A stretch of 50,727 bases of DNA from IMG/VR virus record IMGVR_UViG_3300047320_000035, positions 1 to 50,727 of that record, one strand, 5' to 3'. This DNA comes from a virus. Below are positions 1 through 8,448 of this stretch, piece after piece. The first letter of the stretch is position 1. The number at the start of each line of letters is the position of its first letter. The notes beneath the pieces are model-generated. The model did not search any database and was not told where the DNA came from. It worked only from the letters and a program-made list of their open reading frames with translations. The position numbers and the translations under genes were made by a program.

Positions 1-24
1 ACCGGCCAAGATTGCGCCACGGTT

Positions 25-219
25 TCAGGGTCGATCTGAGGGGTTGATCCGCAGGGTGCCGGCGATGGCCTGACGGACGTGGCCGGCCTCCAGCACAGTG
101 CCAGGGTGGGCAGCGGCGAAGAGACGCAGCCGGCCGAGCGGGGAGTCGGGGGCCGGGGGCTTGTCGGCCAGCTCGGCGCCAGCGATCTGGAGGGCGAAGG
201 TCAGGTCGTCGTCGTTCAT
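25..219 (-). CDS. Small hypothetical protein at left end
   Basis: A 64-residue reading frame starting with MNDDDLTFALQIAG, the only plausible gene in the first 600 bases and directed toward the left end. It is acidic at the N-terminus with an Ala/Leu-rich helical middle (LGRLRLFAAAHPG). No family is recognised. A longer start at 255 is open, but neither start has a convincing ribosome-binding site, so the start and even the reality of the gene are uncertain. Confidence 0.35.
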   Translation of the reverse strand: MNDDDLTFALQIAGAELADKPPAPDSPLGRLRLFAAAHPGTVLEAGHVRQAIAGTLRINPSDRP

Positions 220-657
220 GGCGCCAGCGTAAGACGTAGGACTGACAGCCGGCACTGGATTACCGGGGCGCTCCCGCGCCCCCAGGTCGTAAGTGGCTCT
301 GCTCCGTGGCGCCCTCCAGGGCGCCCCTGCGGCTTCGCTGCCTGCAGCCCCTTCGCCGTCGCCTCCAGCTCAGGTGGCCGCCGCCAGGCGGCCCAGCCTC
401 GAAGCCTCACTGTGTAAGTGTGACCACCGTCACGCAAAGACGTCCTTCTGAAGACCAAGATCATTTGGCTCTTTGTAAGTGTAAGTGAGTAAGACGTAAG
501 GCGAAGTAGCAGGCTGGAGGCCCTGTCGGGCCTCGCTTACCAGAGCTCCTTACTACTTACTGCTTGCCTCCAAGACTCCCTCGGGTTGACAGCTCATGGC
601 AGCCGCCTGTTCAGGCGGGACGTCACCGAGGGCTCAACTTCCACGTCGGGGGTGACG
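220..657. other. Non-coding left-end region with hairpins and GTAAG repeats
   Basis: No credible gene lies in this stretch. It holds three strong hairpins: GGGGCG/CGCCCC at 265-282, GGCGCCCT/AGGGCGCC at 308-325 and GGCCGCC/GGCGGCC at 376-393. A dense set of GTAAG words follows on both strands between 411 and 560, including copies of the genome-wide GTGTAAGTG motif at 412-420 and about 474-487. A TTGACA box occurs at 588-593 but has no good -10. Position next to HNH and terminase genes suggests packaging-site or late-control functions; this is inference. Confidence 0.5.
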
Positions 658-972
658 ATGCCGAACTGGGAAGGGTCGGACAGGCGCTCACGCCTGCCGG
701 CCGACTGGCCCAAGATCCGGCTCCGTGTGCTGCGGCGAGACGGAGGGCAGTGCACCGCGCTGACTGAAGCGGGTGGACGCTGCGACTCGCTCGCATCCGA
801 CGTGGACCACATCCGACCAGGCGACGACCACAGCATGGAGAACCTTCGATCGCTGTGCTCCTGGCATCACCGCCAGAAGTCCTCCCGCGAGGGAGCTGAG
901 GCCGCGCACGCCAGACGTCGCGCGATCCAGAAACGCTTCAAGCGGGACGAGGCCCACCCCGGCCTCCTGTAA
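658..972 (+). CDS. HNH endonuclease
   Basis: A 104-residue HNH nuclease of the kind found beside terminase genes, where HNH proteins assist terminase cleavage during packaging in several long-tailed phages. It shows the zinc-knuckle cysteines C32 and C42, the DH pair at D50-H51 (VDHIRPG), N62 and a final CSWHH containing C67 and H70-H71. I chose ATG 658 because GGGGGTGA lies just upstream; the frame is open to 586 without a better site. It begins the rightward late cluster. Confidence 0.85.
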   Translation: MPNWEGSDRRSRLPADWPKIRLRVLRRDGGQCTALTEAGGRCDSLASDVDHIRPGDDHSMENLRSLCSWHHRQKSSREGAEAAHARRRAIQKRFKRDEAHPGLL

Positions 973-1104
973 GACCCGCGCTCCAGGCTCCTCCCCCGCC
1001 TGTTGAGCGCGAGCGCCCCCGAGTCCTCCTCTCGCTCGGGTGAGGCGCCGCCCCCTGGCCAACCACCAGGGGGCCGAGACTTCCATCCCCCCAGGAGGTG
1101 ACCG

Positions 1105-1356
1105 GTGACCGGTTTCGAGATCGCATGGGCCGCCTGGGCGGGGGCCTTCGTGGTGATCGAGGGCATCGCCCTCTACCGCAAGCAGCCGGGCGACACGCTC
1201 TCCGAGCAGGTCTGGCGGATCTTCGGGACTCGGCGCGACGTCGAGTACACCAAGCCGGGCCGGCAGCCCACTGGGCTGCTCCGACTGCGGCGCTTCGCGC
1301 TGGTCGCGTTCCTCGCGTGGATGTCCATCCACTTCCTGACGGGCGGGCTCGTCTGA
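1105..1356 (+). CDS. Small membrane protein
   Basis: An 83-residue protein with two hydrophobic segments, about residues 6-24 (IAWAAWAGAFVVIEGIAL) and 65-80 (FALVAFLAWMSIHFLTGG), separated by a basic loop, so probably an integral membrane protein. GTG start with GGAGGTGA upstream. Its stop overlaps the ATG of the nuclease-like gene (TGATG), indicating translational coupling. No family is recognised and its role between the HNH gene and terminase is unknown. Confidence 0.7.
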   Translation: MTGFEIAWAAWAGAFVVIEGIALYRKQPGDTLSEQVWRIFGTRRDVEYTKPGRQPTGLLRLRRFALVAFLAWMSIHFLTGGLV

Positions 1357-1739
1357 TGTGGGACCGCAGAGCCAAGGTGCTCAAGGTCAAGGACGGCGAC
1401 ACCCTCCTGATCGAGATCGACCAGGGCTTCGGCGACAGCAAGAAGCTGAGCCTGCGCCTGCTCGACGTGTTCGCCCCCGAGAAGGACGAGCCGGGCGGGC
1501 CTGAGACCCGCGAGTTCGTCGAGACCTGGCTGAACGAGCACGACCCGGACGGCGACGAATGGCCGTTCGTGGTGAAGTTCGAGCGCAACCGCTCCGACAC
1601 GGGCGAGGTCATCACCTTCAACCGGTACGTCGGGACGCTGACCGCGTTCGACGGGTTCTCCAGCCTCGGCGAGGACATCAACGCCTTCGTGGCAAGCAAG
1701 GGCTACGGCCACGGGATCGGCTTCGAGGAGGCTGCGTGA
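1356..1739 (+). CDS. Staphylococcal-nuclease-like (TNase) protein
   Basis: A 127-residue OB-fold protein resembling thermonuclease domains. KVLKVKDGDTLLIEI carries the DGD metal site (D13, D15); RLLDVFAPE supplies R34 and E42, equivalent to catalytic Arg35/Glu43 of SNase; GPETREFVETWL matches the following helix; RYVGTL (R90) is in the place of Arg87. The key residues look intact, so activity is plausible. It has no signal peptide. Start at the ATG that overlaps the previous stop. Being upstream of terminase it may act in host DNA degradation or genome processing, which is inference. Confidence 0.7.
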   Translation: MWDRRAKVLKVKDGDTLLIEIDQGFGDSKKLSLRLLDVFAPEKDEPGGPETREFVETWLNEHDPDGDEWPFVVKFERNRSDTGEVITFNRYVGTLTAFDGFSSLGEDINAFVASKGYGHGIGFEEAA

Positions 1740-1996
1740 CCAAGGCCCTGTACTTCACCTCGCCGATGTGCCGGCCGTGCCGCGGTTTCGGGCCCATCCT
1801 CCTGGCCGAGCTCGCCGAGCTCGGGGTCGAGGTGGAGAAGATCGACGTAAGTACCGGCGCCGGCCTGGACAAGGCCGACTCCCACGACGTGGTGACCGTT
1901 CCCACTGTCGTGATCGAACGGGATGGCGAGGAGATCAGCCGCTTCGGCGCACTCCTCGGGGACTCACTGAAGGACGCCCTCGGCGTCCTCCGATGA
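1736..1996 (+). CDS. Thioredoxin/glutaredoxin-like protein
   Basis: An 86-residue minimal thioredoxin fold: strand ALYFTSP, active site CRPC (C12, C15), helix, strand VEVEKIDVS, and the cis-proline loop TVPTVV. GTG start overlaps the upstream stop as GTGA. It is shorter than cellular thioredoxin, as phage glutaredoxin-like proteins are. It could reduce the ribonucleotide reductase encoded near 34 kb, although the two genes are far apart. Confidence 0.75.
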   Translation: MTKALYFTSPMCRPCRGFGPILLAELAELGVEVEKIDVSTGAGLDKADSHDVVTVPTVVIERDGEEISRFGALLGDSLKDALGVLR

Positions 1997-2009
1997 AGGG
2001 AGGTGACCG

Positions 2010-2441
2010 GTGGGCGCTCGCGGCCCCATTCCCAACCGTGAGTCCGACCTCGCGCGCCCCCGGTCGCGCAAAGGTACGGACGAGCAGGAGACGAAGAAGG
2101 GCATGATGCGGCCGGTGCGGATTCCCCGCGCCGACCCCGACTGGCACCCCGCTGCCAAGCAGCTCTACGAGTCCCTGAAGAAGTCCGGCCAGTCCGACTT
2201 CTACCAGCAATCCGACTGGGCCTACGCCTGGGCGCTGATGGACGACTTCTCGCACTACAAGAAGTCCTCCAAGCGCAGCGCGCAGATGGCCCAGACCCTG
2301 TACTCCGCGCTCGGCAACCTGCTGGTGACCGAGGGAGATCGGCGCCGTGTGCGCATCGAGCTCCAGGAGCCCGAGCCGGAGACCACTCCGGCCTCTGTCC
2401 TTGCCATCGCCGACTACAAGAGGGACCTCGGGGTGGAGTAA
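2010..2441 (+). CDS. terS: Terminase small subunit
   Basis: A 143-residue protein with a basic N-terminus MGARGPIPNRE, a hallmark of P27-type small terminases, followed by helices containing ADPDWHPAAKQLYESLKKSGQ. It recognises the phage DNA packaging site and recruits the large subunit. GTG start preceded by GGGAGGTGA. It lies directly upstream of the large subunit with a 19-base gap. Confidence 0.85.
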   Translation: MGARGPIPNRESDLARPRSRKGTDEQETKKGMMRPVRIPRADPDWHPAAKQLYESLKKSGQSDFYQQSDWAYAWALMDDFSHYKKSSKRSAQMAQTLYSALGNLLVTEGDRRRVRIELQEPEPETTPASVLAIADYKRDLGVE

Positions 2442-2460
2442 CGACCCTGGGAGGTGACCC

Positions 2461-4107
2461 TTGGCGAAGCAAGCTGTCCTGACGCCCGAGGAGATCGACC
2501 TCCTGGAGCCGTCGTTCATCGGCCCCACCTGGCAGAAGGACGCCTTCGGGCGTTGGGTCCTGCCGGGCAAGACGCTGGGCTGGCAGATCGCCGGCTGGTG
2601 TTCGGAGTACCTGCTCGCCGAGGACGGCGGGCCCTGGAAGTTCACGCGCGAGCAGCTTCGGTTCGTCCTCCACTGGTACGCCGTGGACGACGACGGGCGG
2701 TTCATCAACCGCAAGGGCGTACTCCAGCGCATGAAGGGCTGGGGCAAGGACCCGCTGCTCGCGGTGCTCTGCCTCGTCGAGCTGGTCGGCCCGTCGCGCT
2801 TCTCCCACTGGGACGAGGCCGGCGACCCGGTCGGCATCCCTCACCCGCGTGCGTGGGTTCAGGTCACCGCGGTGAACCAGTCGCAGACGACGAACACCAT
2901 GTCGCTGATCCCGTCGCTGATGTCGGACAACTTCAAGGCGAAGTACGGCGTCAAGGACGGCGCGGTCCTGATCCGCGCGATGGGCGGCAAAGCCCGCCTC
3001 GAAGCCGTGACGTCGTCGTACCGCGCCCTCGAAGGTAAGCGGACGACGTTCACCCTGCTCAACGAGACCCATCACTGGGTGAGCGGGAACAACGGCCACA
3101 AGATGTACGAGACGATCGACGGTAACGCGACCAAGCAGGACAGCCGTTACCTGGCGATCACCAACGCTTACCTGCCCGGCGAGGACTCAGTCGCCGAGCG
3201 GATGCGTGAGTCCTTCGAGAAGATCCGCGAGGGGCGCGCGGTCGACGTCGGCTTCATGTACGACTCGATCGAGGCGCACCCGGAGACTCCGCTCACGCCC
3301 GAGGCCCTGCACATCGTCATCCCGAAGATCCGCGGTGACGCGGTCTGGCTGGTGCCGGCCACGATCATCCAGTCCATCCTGGACACGACCATCTCTGCCT
3401 CGCGCTCTCGGCGTATGTGGCTGAACCAGGTCGTGGCCGAGGAGGACGCGATCTACGGGCCGGCCGAGTGGGACCCGCTGCTCGACGAGGGCAAGAGCCT
3501 GAAGCCGGGCGACGAGATCGTCCTCGGGTTCGACGGCGGCAAGAGCTCGGACTCAACCGCCCTGGTGGCGCTGAGGGTTCGGGACATGCACGCTGTGCTG
3601 CTGAACATCTGGGAGCACCCGGAGGGTGAGGCAGCCAAGGACTGGACGGTCCCGCGCGGCGAGGTCGACTCGGCCGTGCACGAGGCGTTCCGCATGTTCG
3701 ACGTGAAGGCGTTCTTCGCTGACGTCGCGCTGTGGGAGTCGTACATCGCCGACTGGTCGGAGACGTACGGCGAGCGCCTGGGCGTGAAGTCGCCGACCGG
3801 CAAGGACGCGATCGGCTGGGACATGCGTGGCTCGCAGAAGACAGTGACGCTCGCGCACGAGCGCCTGATGCGCTCGATCTTCGACAAGAAGGTCTCCCAC
3901 GACGGGGACCTGACGCTGCGCCGGCATGTGCTCTCAGCTCGCCGTCGCACGAACAACTACGGCATCTCCTTCGGCAAGGAGTCGAAGGACTCGCCGCGCA
4001 AGATCGACGCCTACGCGGCGCTGATGCTCGCGCACGAGGCGCTGTACGAGCTGCGTACGCGCGGCAAGAAGGTCCGGAAGCGTTCCGGGCGCGGCTACTT
4101 CCTGTAA
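2461..4107 (+). CDS. terL: Terminase large subunit
   Basis: A 548-residue packaging ATPase/nuclease. The ATPase half shows a divergent Walker A (RMKGWGKD, residues 90-97) and Walker B followed by acidic residues (TFTLLNETHHW, 196-206). The RNase-H-like nuclease half starts with IVLGFDGGKSSDSTAL, where D358 is the likely first metal ligand. TTG start with GGGAGGTGA upstream. A copy of the GTGTAAGTGTGAC motif follows the stop at 4112. Confidence 0.95.
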   Translation: MAKQAVLTPEEIDLLEPSFIGPTWQKDAFGRWVLPGKTLGWQIAGWCSEYLLAEDGGPWKFTREQLRFVLHWYAVDDDGRFINRKGVLQRMKGWGKDPLLAVLCLVELVGPSRFSHWDEAGDPVGIPHPRAWVQVTAVNQSQTTNTMSLIPSLMSDNFKAKYGVKDGAVLIRAMGGKARLEAVTSSYRALEGKRTTFTLLNETHHWVSGNNGHKMYETIDGNATKQDSRYLAITNAYLPGEDSVAERMRESFEKIREGRAVDVGFMYDSIEAHPETPLTPEALHIVIPKIRGDAVWLVPATIIQSILDTTISASRSRRMWLNQVVAEEDAIYGPAEWDPLLDEGKSLKPGDEIVLGFDGGKSSDSTALVALRVRDMHAVLLNIWEHPEGEAAKDWTVPRGEVDSAVHEAFRMFDVKAFFADVALWESYIADWSETYGERLGVKSPTGKDAIGWDMRGSQKTVTLAHERLMRSIFDKKVSHDGDLTLRRHVLSARRRTNNYGISFGKESKDSPRKIDAYAALMLAHEALYELRTRGKKVRKRSGRGYFL

Positions 4108-4141
4108 GGACGTGTAAGTGTGACACAGAAGGTGGTGAGGC

Positions 4142-5623
4142 ATGGCTGACACCAGCCCAGTGACGCTGGCGAAGGAACTCCTCGCCATCCTCGATCGCGA
4201 CGAGCACCGTCTCCAGCGGATCGACAACTTCATCCGCGGCCGGCACGACGACCCGTACATGCCGCCCCAGGCGGACGACGAGTACAAGCTGCTGGCCAAG
4301 CGTGCGGTGTCCAACTGGATGCCCCTGCTGATCGGGACGCCGGCCCAGGCCCTGTACGTGGACGGCTTCCGGCCGGGCACGTCCAGCTCGGGCCTGCCCC
4401 AGGCGTCGTCCTCGACGAGCCCGGCCTGGTCGCACTGGCAGCGTTCGCGCATGGATGCGCGGCAGGCCGCGGTCTACCGGGGCGCCCTCGGCTTCGGTCA
4501 CTCCTTCGTGCTGACGGAGAAGACGAAGAAGGGCGTGGTCTCCAAGGGTCTGTCGGCGAAGAAGACCGCGGCCCTGTACGAGGACCCCGCGAACGACGAC
4601 GACCCGTACGCCGCGCTGACGATCACCGTGTTCCCGAAGGGCGACAAGCCGGGCAAGGCCCGGATGTTCGACGCCCGCTACGAGTACGCGGTGTCGTTCG
4701 CTTCGATCTCCGACCTCGACTCGGTCAGGGTCGGCGGCCGGAAGCTGCACGGCTCGACCGAGTGCCCGGTCACCCGGTTCGCGGCCCAGGTCGACCTCGA
4801 AGGCCGCACGGTCGGCGTGGTCGAGCCGATGATCCCGCTTCAGAACCGGATCAACCAGACGATCTTCGACCTCCTGGTCGCGCAGACGTACACCTCGCAC
4901 GAGGTGCGGTACGCGACCGGCATGGCGCCGCCCCTCCAGATGGAATTGCTGGACGAGGCCGGCCAGGTCACCACCGATCCGGCGCTCGCGGTCGACACCC
5001 GGCCCAAGCTGGACGCGGCCGGCAACCCGATGCCGGCTCCGGTCAACCACAATGCGCGCCGGTTCCTCTTCGCCGAGGACCCCGACGTGAAGTTCGGCAG
5101 CCTGCCGGCCGGGCCGATCACTCCGCTGATCGAGTCGGTCGACATGAGCATCCGGCACCTGGCCGCGATCAGCCAGACCCCGCCACACCACCTGCTGGGT
5201 CAGATCGCCAACCTGTCCGCCGAGGCCCTGCTCGCCGCCGAGACGGCGCTGAGCCGGAAGATCACCGAGTTCCAGTCTCTCTTCGGAGAGGCGTGGGAGC
5301 GGGTGTTCCGGATCGCCGCGGAGATGGAAGGCGACACGGCCGGCAACGAGGACTACGCGGGCGAGGTCCAGTGGCGTGACATGGAGTCGCGCTCCCTGGC
5401 GCAGGCCGCTGACGCGCTCGGCAAGCTCGCCGACCAGCTCGGTATCCCCAAGCGTGGTCTGTGGAAGCGGGTGCCCGGTGTGACGCAGACCGAGTACGAG
5501 GACTGGGAGCAGATGGCCGAGGAGGACGACTCCGTTGGCCAGCTCGCTACCGCGTTGACGCGGGCCACCCCGTCCACCGACACGATCCCCGCTTCACCTG
5601 ATGGCGGGGTGGTCGCCGCGTGA
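4142..5623 (+). CDS. Portal protein
   Basis: A 493-residue SPP1 gp6-like portal, the dodecameric ring through which DNA enters the capsid. Recognised from the N-terminal IDNFIRGRHDDPYMPPQADDEYKLLAKRA-type region (shown only in part), the conserved PLIGTPAQALYVDGF, the central PLQNRINQTIFDLLV and the C-terminal SQTPPHHLLGQ/LSAEALLAAETAL helices. It starts at ATG after AAGGTGGTGAGG. Its stop overlaps the next gene. Confidence 0.92.
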   Translation: MADTSPVTLAKELLAILDRDEHRLQRIDNFIRGRHDDPYMPPQADDEYKLLAKRAVSNWMPLLIGTPAQALYVDGFRPGTSSSGLPQASSSTSPAWSHWQRSRMDARQAAVYRGALGFGHSFVLTEKTKKGVVSKGLSAKKTAALYEDPANDDDPYAALTITVFPKGDKPGKARMFDARYEYAVSFASISDLDSVRVGGRKLHGSTECPVTRFAAQVDLEGRTVGVVEPMIPLQNRINQTIFDLLVAQTYTSHEVRYATGMAPPLQMELLDEAGQVTTDPALAVDTRPKLDAAGNPMPAPVNHNARRFLFAEDPDVKFGSLPAGPITPLIESVDMSIRHLAAISQTPPHHLLGQIANLSAEALLAAETALSRKITEFQSLFGEAWERVFRIAAEMEGDTAGNEDYAGEVQWRDMESRSLAQAADALGKLADQLGIPKRGLWKRVPGVTQTEYEDWEQMAEEDDSVGQLATALTRATPSTDTIPASPDGGVVAA

Positions 5624-6726
5624 CCAGCACAGCCCGACAGGCTGAGGCTGATCGCGCTGCCATCGCGTTCCAGACGGCGCTCACCGAGATTGGTGCGGCG
5701 ACCGTCGCGGACGCGATGAAGCTGTGGGACGACGTCCCGGTCACAAGCCGGGCGTCGACCGCCACTTCGTGGCTGAGGCGTGCCATCACGCTGGTGATGG
5801 GCCGGCGCCGACAGAGCCGCGACCTGGCCCGCGCCTACTACCGCCTGGTCCGTGCACTGCGGACCGGGACCACGGTGGCGGACCCGTACCACCCCGAGCC
5901 GACGTACATCACGATCGACGTACTGCGGCGGGAGTTCGCCGAGCTGACCAAAACCCCTGAGCGCCCCCAGGAGGGGCCCGCAAGCGGGGACCAGGCCAGC
6001 ACCCCGGACACCTCCTCGTCGGCCGCGACCGGCCAAGCTGGGGAAGCCGACGAGGGGGCTACGCCCAACGGTGACCAGGCCCGCGAAGACGAGCTCGATC
6101 GCATCCTCGTCGAGGAGATCGAGCGGCTTCGTGAGGCGGAGGAGCAGATCGAGCGCGAGGCGGAGCAGGAGCTGCGCCTGGTCCTCGAAGCCCTTGGGAC
6201 CAACAACCTCCAGAAGAAGGTCGACGCGATCGACGGCGCCAGGAGCGCTGACGATGTCGACCAGGCTCGGGAGGAAGCGCACCAGCAGGCCGGCGCCCGT
6301 CAGGCGGCAGCCGCTGAGCGCGTGGCCCTGAACGGCGCCCGCTCCACGGTGTGGAACCACATGCAGCGCGACCGCCGAGTCATCGGCTACATCCGACTTT
6401 CGCGTACCGGCACCCCTTGCGGGTGGTGCGCGATGCTCATCTCTCGTGGTCCGGTCTACCGCTCGCAGAACTCGGCTGAGTACGCGGACGGCGACCGCTA
6501 CCACGACAACTGCCACTGCTACGCGGAGCCTGTGTTCTCGCGCGAGCAGTACAACAGCTCGTCTGCGTACGAGCTGAACCGCCGGTACGAGGAGCTGTGG
6601 CCCCAGGTCACACGCGGCCTGTCCGGTAAGGCGGCTGTCGCCGCCTGGCGCCGGTTCATCCGGCAGGAACAGAAGGCCGCAGCCCAGGAGGCTCGGCGAT
6701 CCACAACGAGCGTCCAGGAGGCGTAA
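5620..6726 (+). CDS. MuF-like minor head (capsid maturation) protein
   Basis: A 368-residue head morphogenesis protein. The N-terminal half is helical with an acidic, low-complexity middle (about 125-185) and a coiled coil rich in EEIERLREAEEQ. The C-terminal MuF-type domain has SRTGTPCGWCAML and YHDNCHCYAEPVF, a CxxC plus HxxCxC set typical of a metal site. MuF proteins bind the portal and are packaged into the procapsid. GTG start overlaps the portal stop. Confidence 0.85.
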   Translation: MTSTARQAEADRAAIAFQTALTEIGAATVADAMKLWDDVPVTSRASTATSWLRRAITLVMGRRRQSRDLARAYYRLVRALRTGTTVADPYHPEPTYITIDVLRREFAELTKTPERPQEGPASGDQASTPDTSSSAATGQAGEADEGATPNGDQAREDELDRILVEEIERLREAEEQIEREAEQELRLVLEALGTNNLQKKVDAIDGARSADDVDQAREEAHQQAGARQAAAAERVALNGARSTVWNHMQRDRRVIGYIRLSRTGTPCGWCAMLISRGPVYRSQNSAEYADGDRYHDNCHCYAEPVFSREQYNSSSAYELNRRYEELWPQVTRGLSGKAAVAAWRRFIRQEQKAAAQEARRSTTSVQEA

Positions 6727-6728
6727 CA

Positions 6729-7247
6729 GTGTCTGAGCAGGAAACCCCCAGCACCGAGACTCCGAACGAGGAGACCCCGCAGACGCCCCCGGAGGGCGAG
6801 ACCCCCAAGGGCGACGAGGCGGGATCGACCGAGGAGAAGCCGACCGAGGAGACCGTTCCGCCGGAGGTGCTTCGCAAGAAGCTGACCGACGCGAACGCCG
6901 AGGCGGCCAACTACCGCACCAAGCTCCGTGAGACCGAGGCCAAGCTCTCCAGCGCCAAGACGGTGGAGGAGTTCGAGGCTGCGACCTCCGAGCTGCGCGG
7001 GCAGATCGAGGCGCTGGAGCGGCAGATCCTGCTCAAGGACGTGGCAGCGAAGTACGAGCTGCCTGCCGCCCTGGCCAAGCGCCTGTCGGGCAGCACCCCC
7101 GAGGAGCTGGAGGCCGACGCGAAGGAGCTTCAGAAGCTCGTCGCTCCCTCGGCCCCCGAATCGCTCAGCGGCGGCCTCAACCCTGACGACGGGGAGGACT
7201 TCGACCCCGTCAAGGCCGCTCGGGCTGCGCGTAAGCGCAGCTACTGA
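6729..7247 (+). CDS. Capsid scaffolding protein
   Basis: A 172-residue acidic, Glu/Pro/Thr-rich N-terminus followed by a long predicted coiled coil (VLRKKLTDANAEAANYRTKL onward) and a short basic C-terminus ending ARAARKRSY, the classic layout of a phage scaffold whose basic tail binds the capsid protein. It sits immediately before the major capsid gene. GTG start after AGGAGG. Confidence 0.88.
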   Translation: MSEQETPSTETPNEETPQTPPEGETPKGDEAGSTEEKPTEETVPPEVLRKKLTDANAEAANYRTKLRETEAKLSSAKTVEEFEAATSELRGQIEALERQILLKDVAAKYELPAALAKRLSGSTPEELEADAKELQKLVAPSAPESLSGGLNPDDGEDFDPVKAARAARKRSY

Positions 7248-7256
7248 CCCATACCC

Positions 7257-7279
7257 CGGTGTGCAAGTTGCGCACACCG
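7257..7279 (+). promoter_or_regulatory. Hairpin enclosing the GTGCAAGTTG motif, before capsid gene
   Basis: CGGTGTGC at 7257-7264 pairs perfectly with GCACACCG at 7272-7279, leaving AAGTTGC in the loop. The genome-wide motif GTGCAAGTTG thus forms half the stem and the loop. It lies in the scaffold-capsid gap, 38 bases before the capsid start. It may stabilise or process the abundant capsid mRNA, or serve as an operator. Confidence 0.6.
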
Positions 7280-7317
7280 AGCCTCCCCGCATCCTCTACT
7301 GACAGGAGAACCACTCC

Positions 7318-8376
7318 GTGGCTTACACCCCGCACGATGTGATCAAGCCCGACAAGATCGCAGCGACCGCTGCGGTCGCGCTCGAAGAGTCCCTGGTCGT
7401 CCCGGCCGTCTTCCAGCGCGAGGGCATCGACCAGTTCAAGGGCGCCAAGAACGACGCGATCAACATCAAGGTCGAAGGCGTTCTGCCCTACCGCACCTAC
7501 GGGTGGCGGAACGACCGCACGACCGAGCTCCAGTTCGACACCTACGCCGAGAAGACCGTCCAGGTCACCTTCGGCGGGGACGTCTACTCGGCGCTCCAGC
7601 TCACCGACGAGCAGAACGACTTCGACCTCAACGGCTGGGCCAAGCTGATGGCCAAGCAGACCGAGGCGGTCGGCAAGGGCCTGGAGTACCAGGCGGTCGA
7701 CTACCTGATCGACGCCCCGTACGAGGTCACCCTCGGCGGCGCGGTCTCCGGCCGTTCCCTGCGCTCCACCCTGATCCGGGCGCGCGAGGTGCTGAACAAG
7801 TTCCGCGTCCCCAAGGAGGGCCGCACCCTCCTGGTCGGTTCCGGCTGGGAGAACGCGCTCCTGTCGGACCCGGACCTGAACCTCGCCTCCAACGTGGGTG
7901 AGTCCGAGGCGGTCTCCGCCCTGAAGGAGGCCACCCTCGGTCGCCGGTACGGCTTCAACATCGTCACCTCCGACGAGCTGCCGGCCGACTTCGCCGTGGC
8001 CATGGTCTCGTCCGCGTTCATCTTCGCGACCGGCGCCCCGAGCGTCCCGCAGTCCGTTCCGTTCGGCGCCTCCGCGTCGTACAACGGCGTGGCCCTGCGC
8101 TGGATTCGTGACTACGACTCGACCCGCCTGACGGACCGGTCGATCGTGAACACGTACAAGGGCTTCCGCACCGTGTCCGACTTCCTGATCGGCCGCGACA
8201 ACGCCAACCCGAGCCAGGGCTTCGTCTCCGAGTACGAGCACTTCGTGCGCGCGATCAAGCTCGACCTCGACCTCGGCAACGACGTGCTGCCCGACCCGGA
8301 CGGCCCGGACGCCAAGCAGAAGGAGCTGTTCGACATCACCGGCATCGGTGGAACGGCTGACGGCCCGACCGTCTGA
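7318..8376 (+). CDS. Major capsid protein, HK97 fold
   Basis: A 352-residue capsid subunit following the scaffold gene. Typical of actinophage HK97-fold proteins: an N-terminal region with VALEESLVVPAVF, an E-loop area with VEGVLPYRTYGWRND, and a C-terminal domain. GTG start with AGGAGAA upstream. It is flanked on both sides by hairpins containing the repeated motif, and its codon choice is very strongly GC-biased, as expected for a highly expressed gene. Confidence 0.92.
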   Translation: MAYTPHDVIKPDKIAATAAVALEESLVVPAVFQREGIDQFKGAKNDAINIKVEGVLPYRTYGWRNDRTTELQFDTYAEKTVQVTFGGDVYSALQLTDEQNDFDLNGWAKLMAKQTEAVGKGLEYQAVDYLIDAPYEVTLGGAVSGRSLRSTLIRAREVLNKFRVPKEGRTLLVGSGWENALLSDPDLNLASNVGESEAVSALKEATLGRRYGFNIVTSDELPADFAVAMVSSAFIFATGAPSVPQSVPFGASASYNGVALRWIRDYDSTRLTDRSIVNTYKGFRTVSDFLIGRDNANPSQGFVSEYEHFVRAIKLDLDLGNDVLPDPDGPDAKQKELFDITGIGGTADGPTV

Positions 8377-8391
8377 TCCGGCTGAGTGAGC

Positions 8392-8422
8392 GGGCGGGGT
8401 GTGCAAGTTGCGCATCCCGCCC
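8392..8422 (+). promoter_or_regulatory. Hairpin enclosing the GTGCAAGTTG motif, after capsid gene
   Basis: A 13-bp stem (GGGCGGGGTGTGC with GCGCATCCCGCCC, including G-T wobbles) closes an AAGTT loop. The motif GTGCAAGTTG at 8401-8410 forms the top. There is no T-run, so it is not a standard terminator. Together with the hairpin at 7257 it brackets the capsid gene, suggesting a role in capsid mRNA stability or in read-through control. Confidence 0.6.
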
Positions 8423-8448
8423 CTCCTCGTGAGTGAAGGAGAACCACC

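Noticed and set aside
588-616. TTGACA upstream of the HNH gene as a late promoter
   Set aside because: At a 17-base spacing the -10 would be GTTCAG, which is too far from consensus to call.
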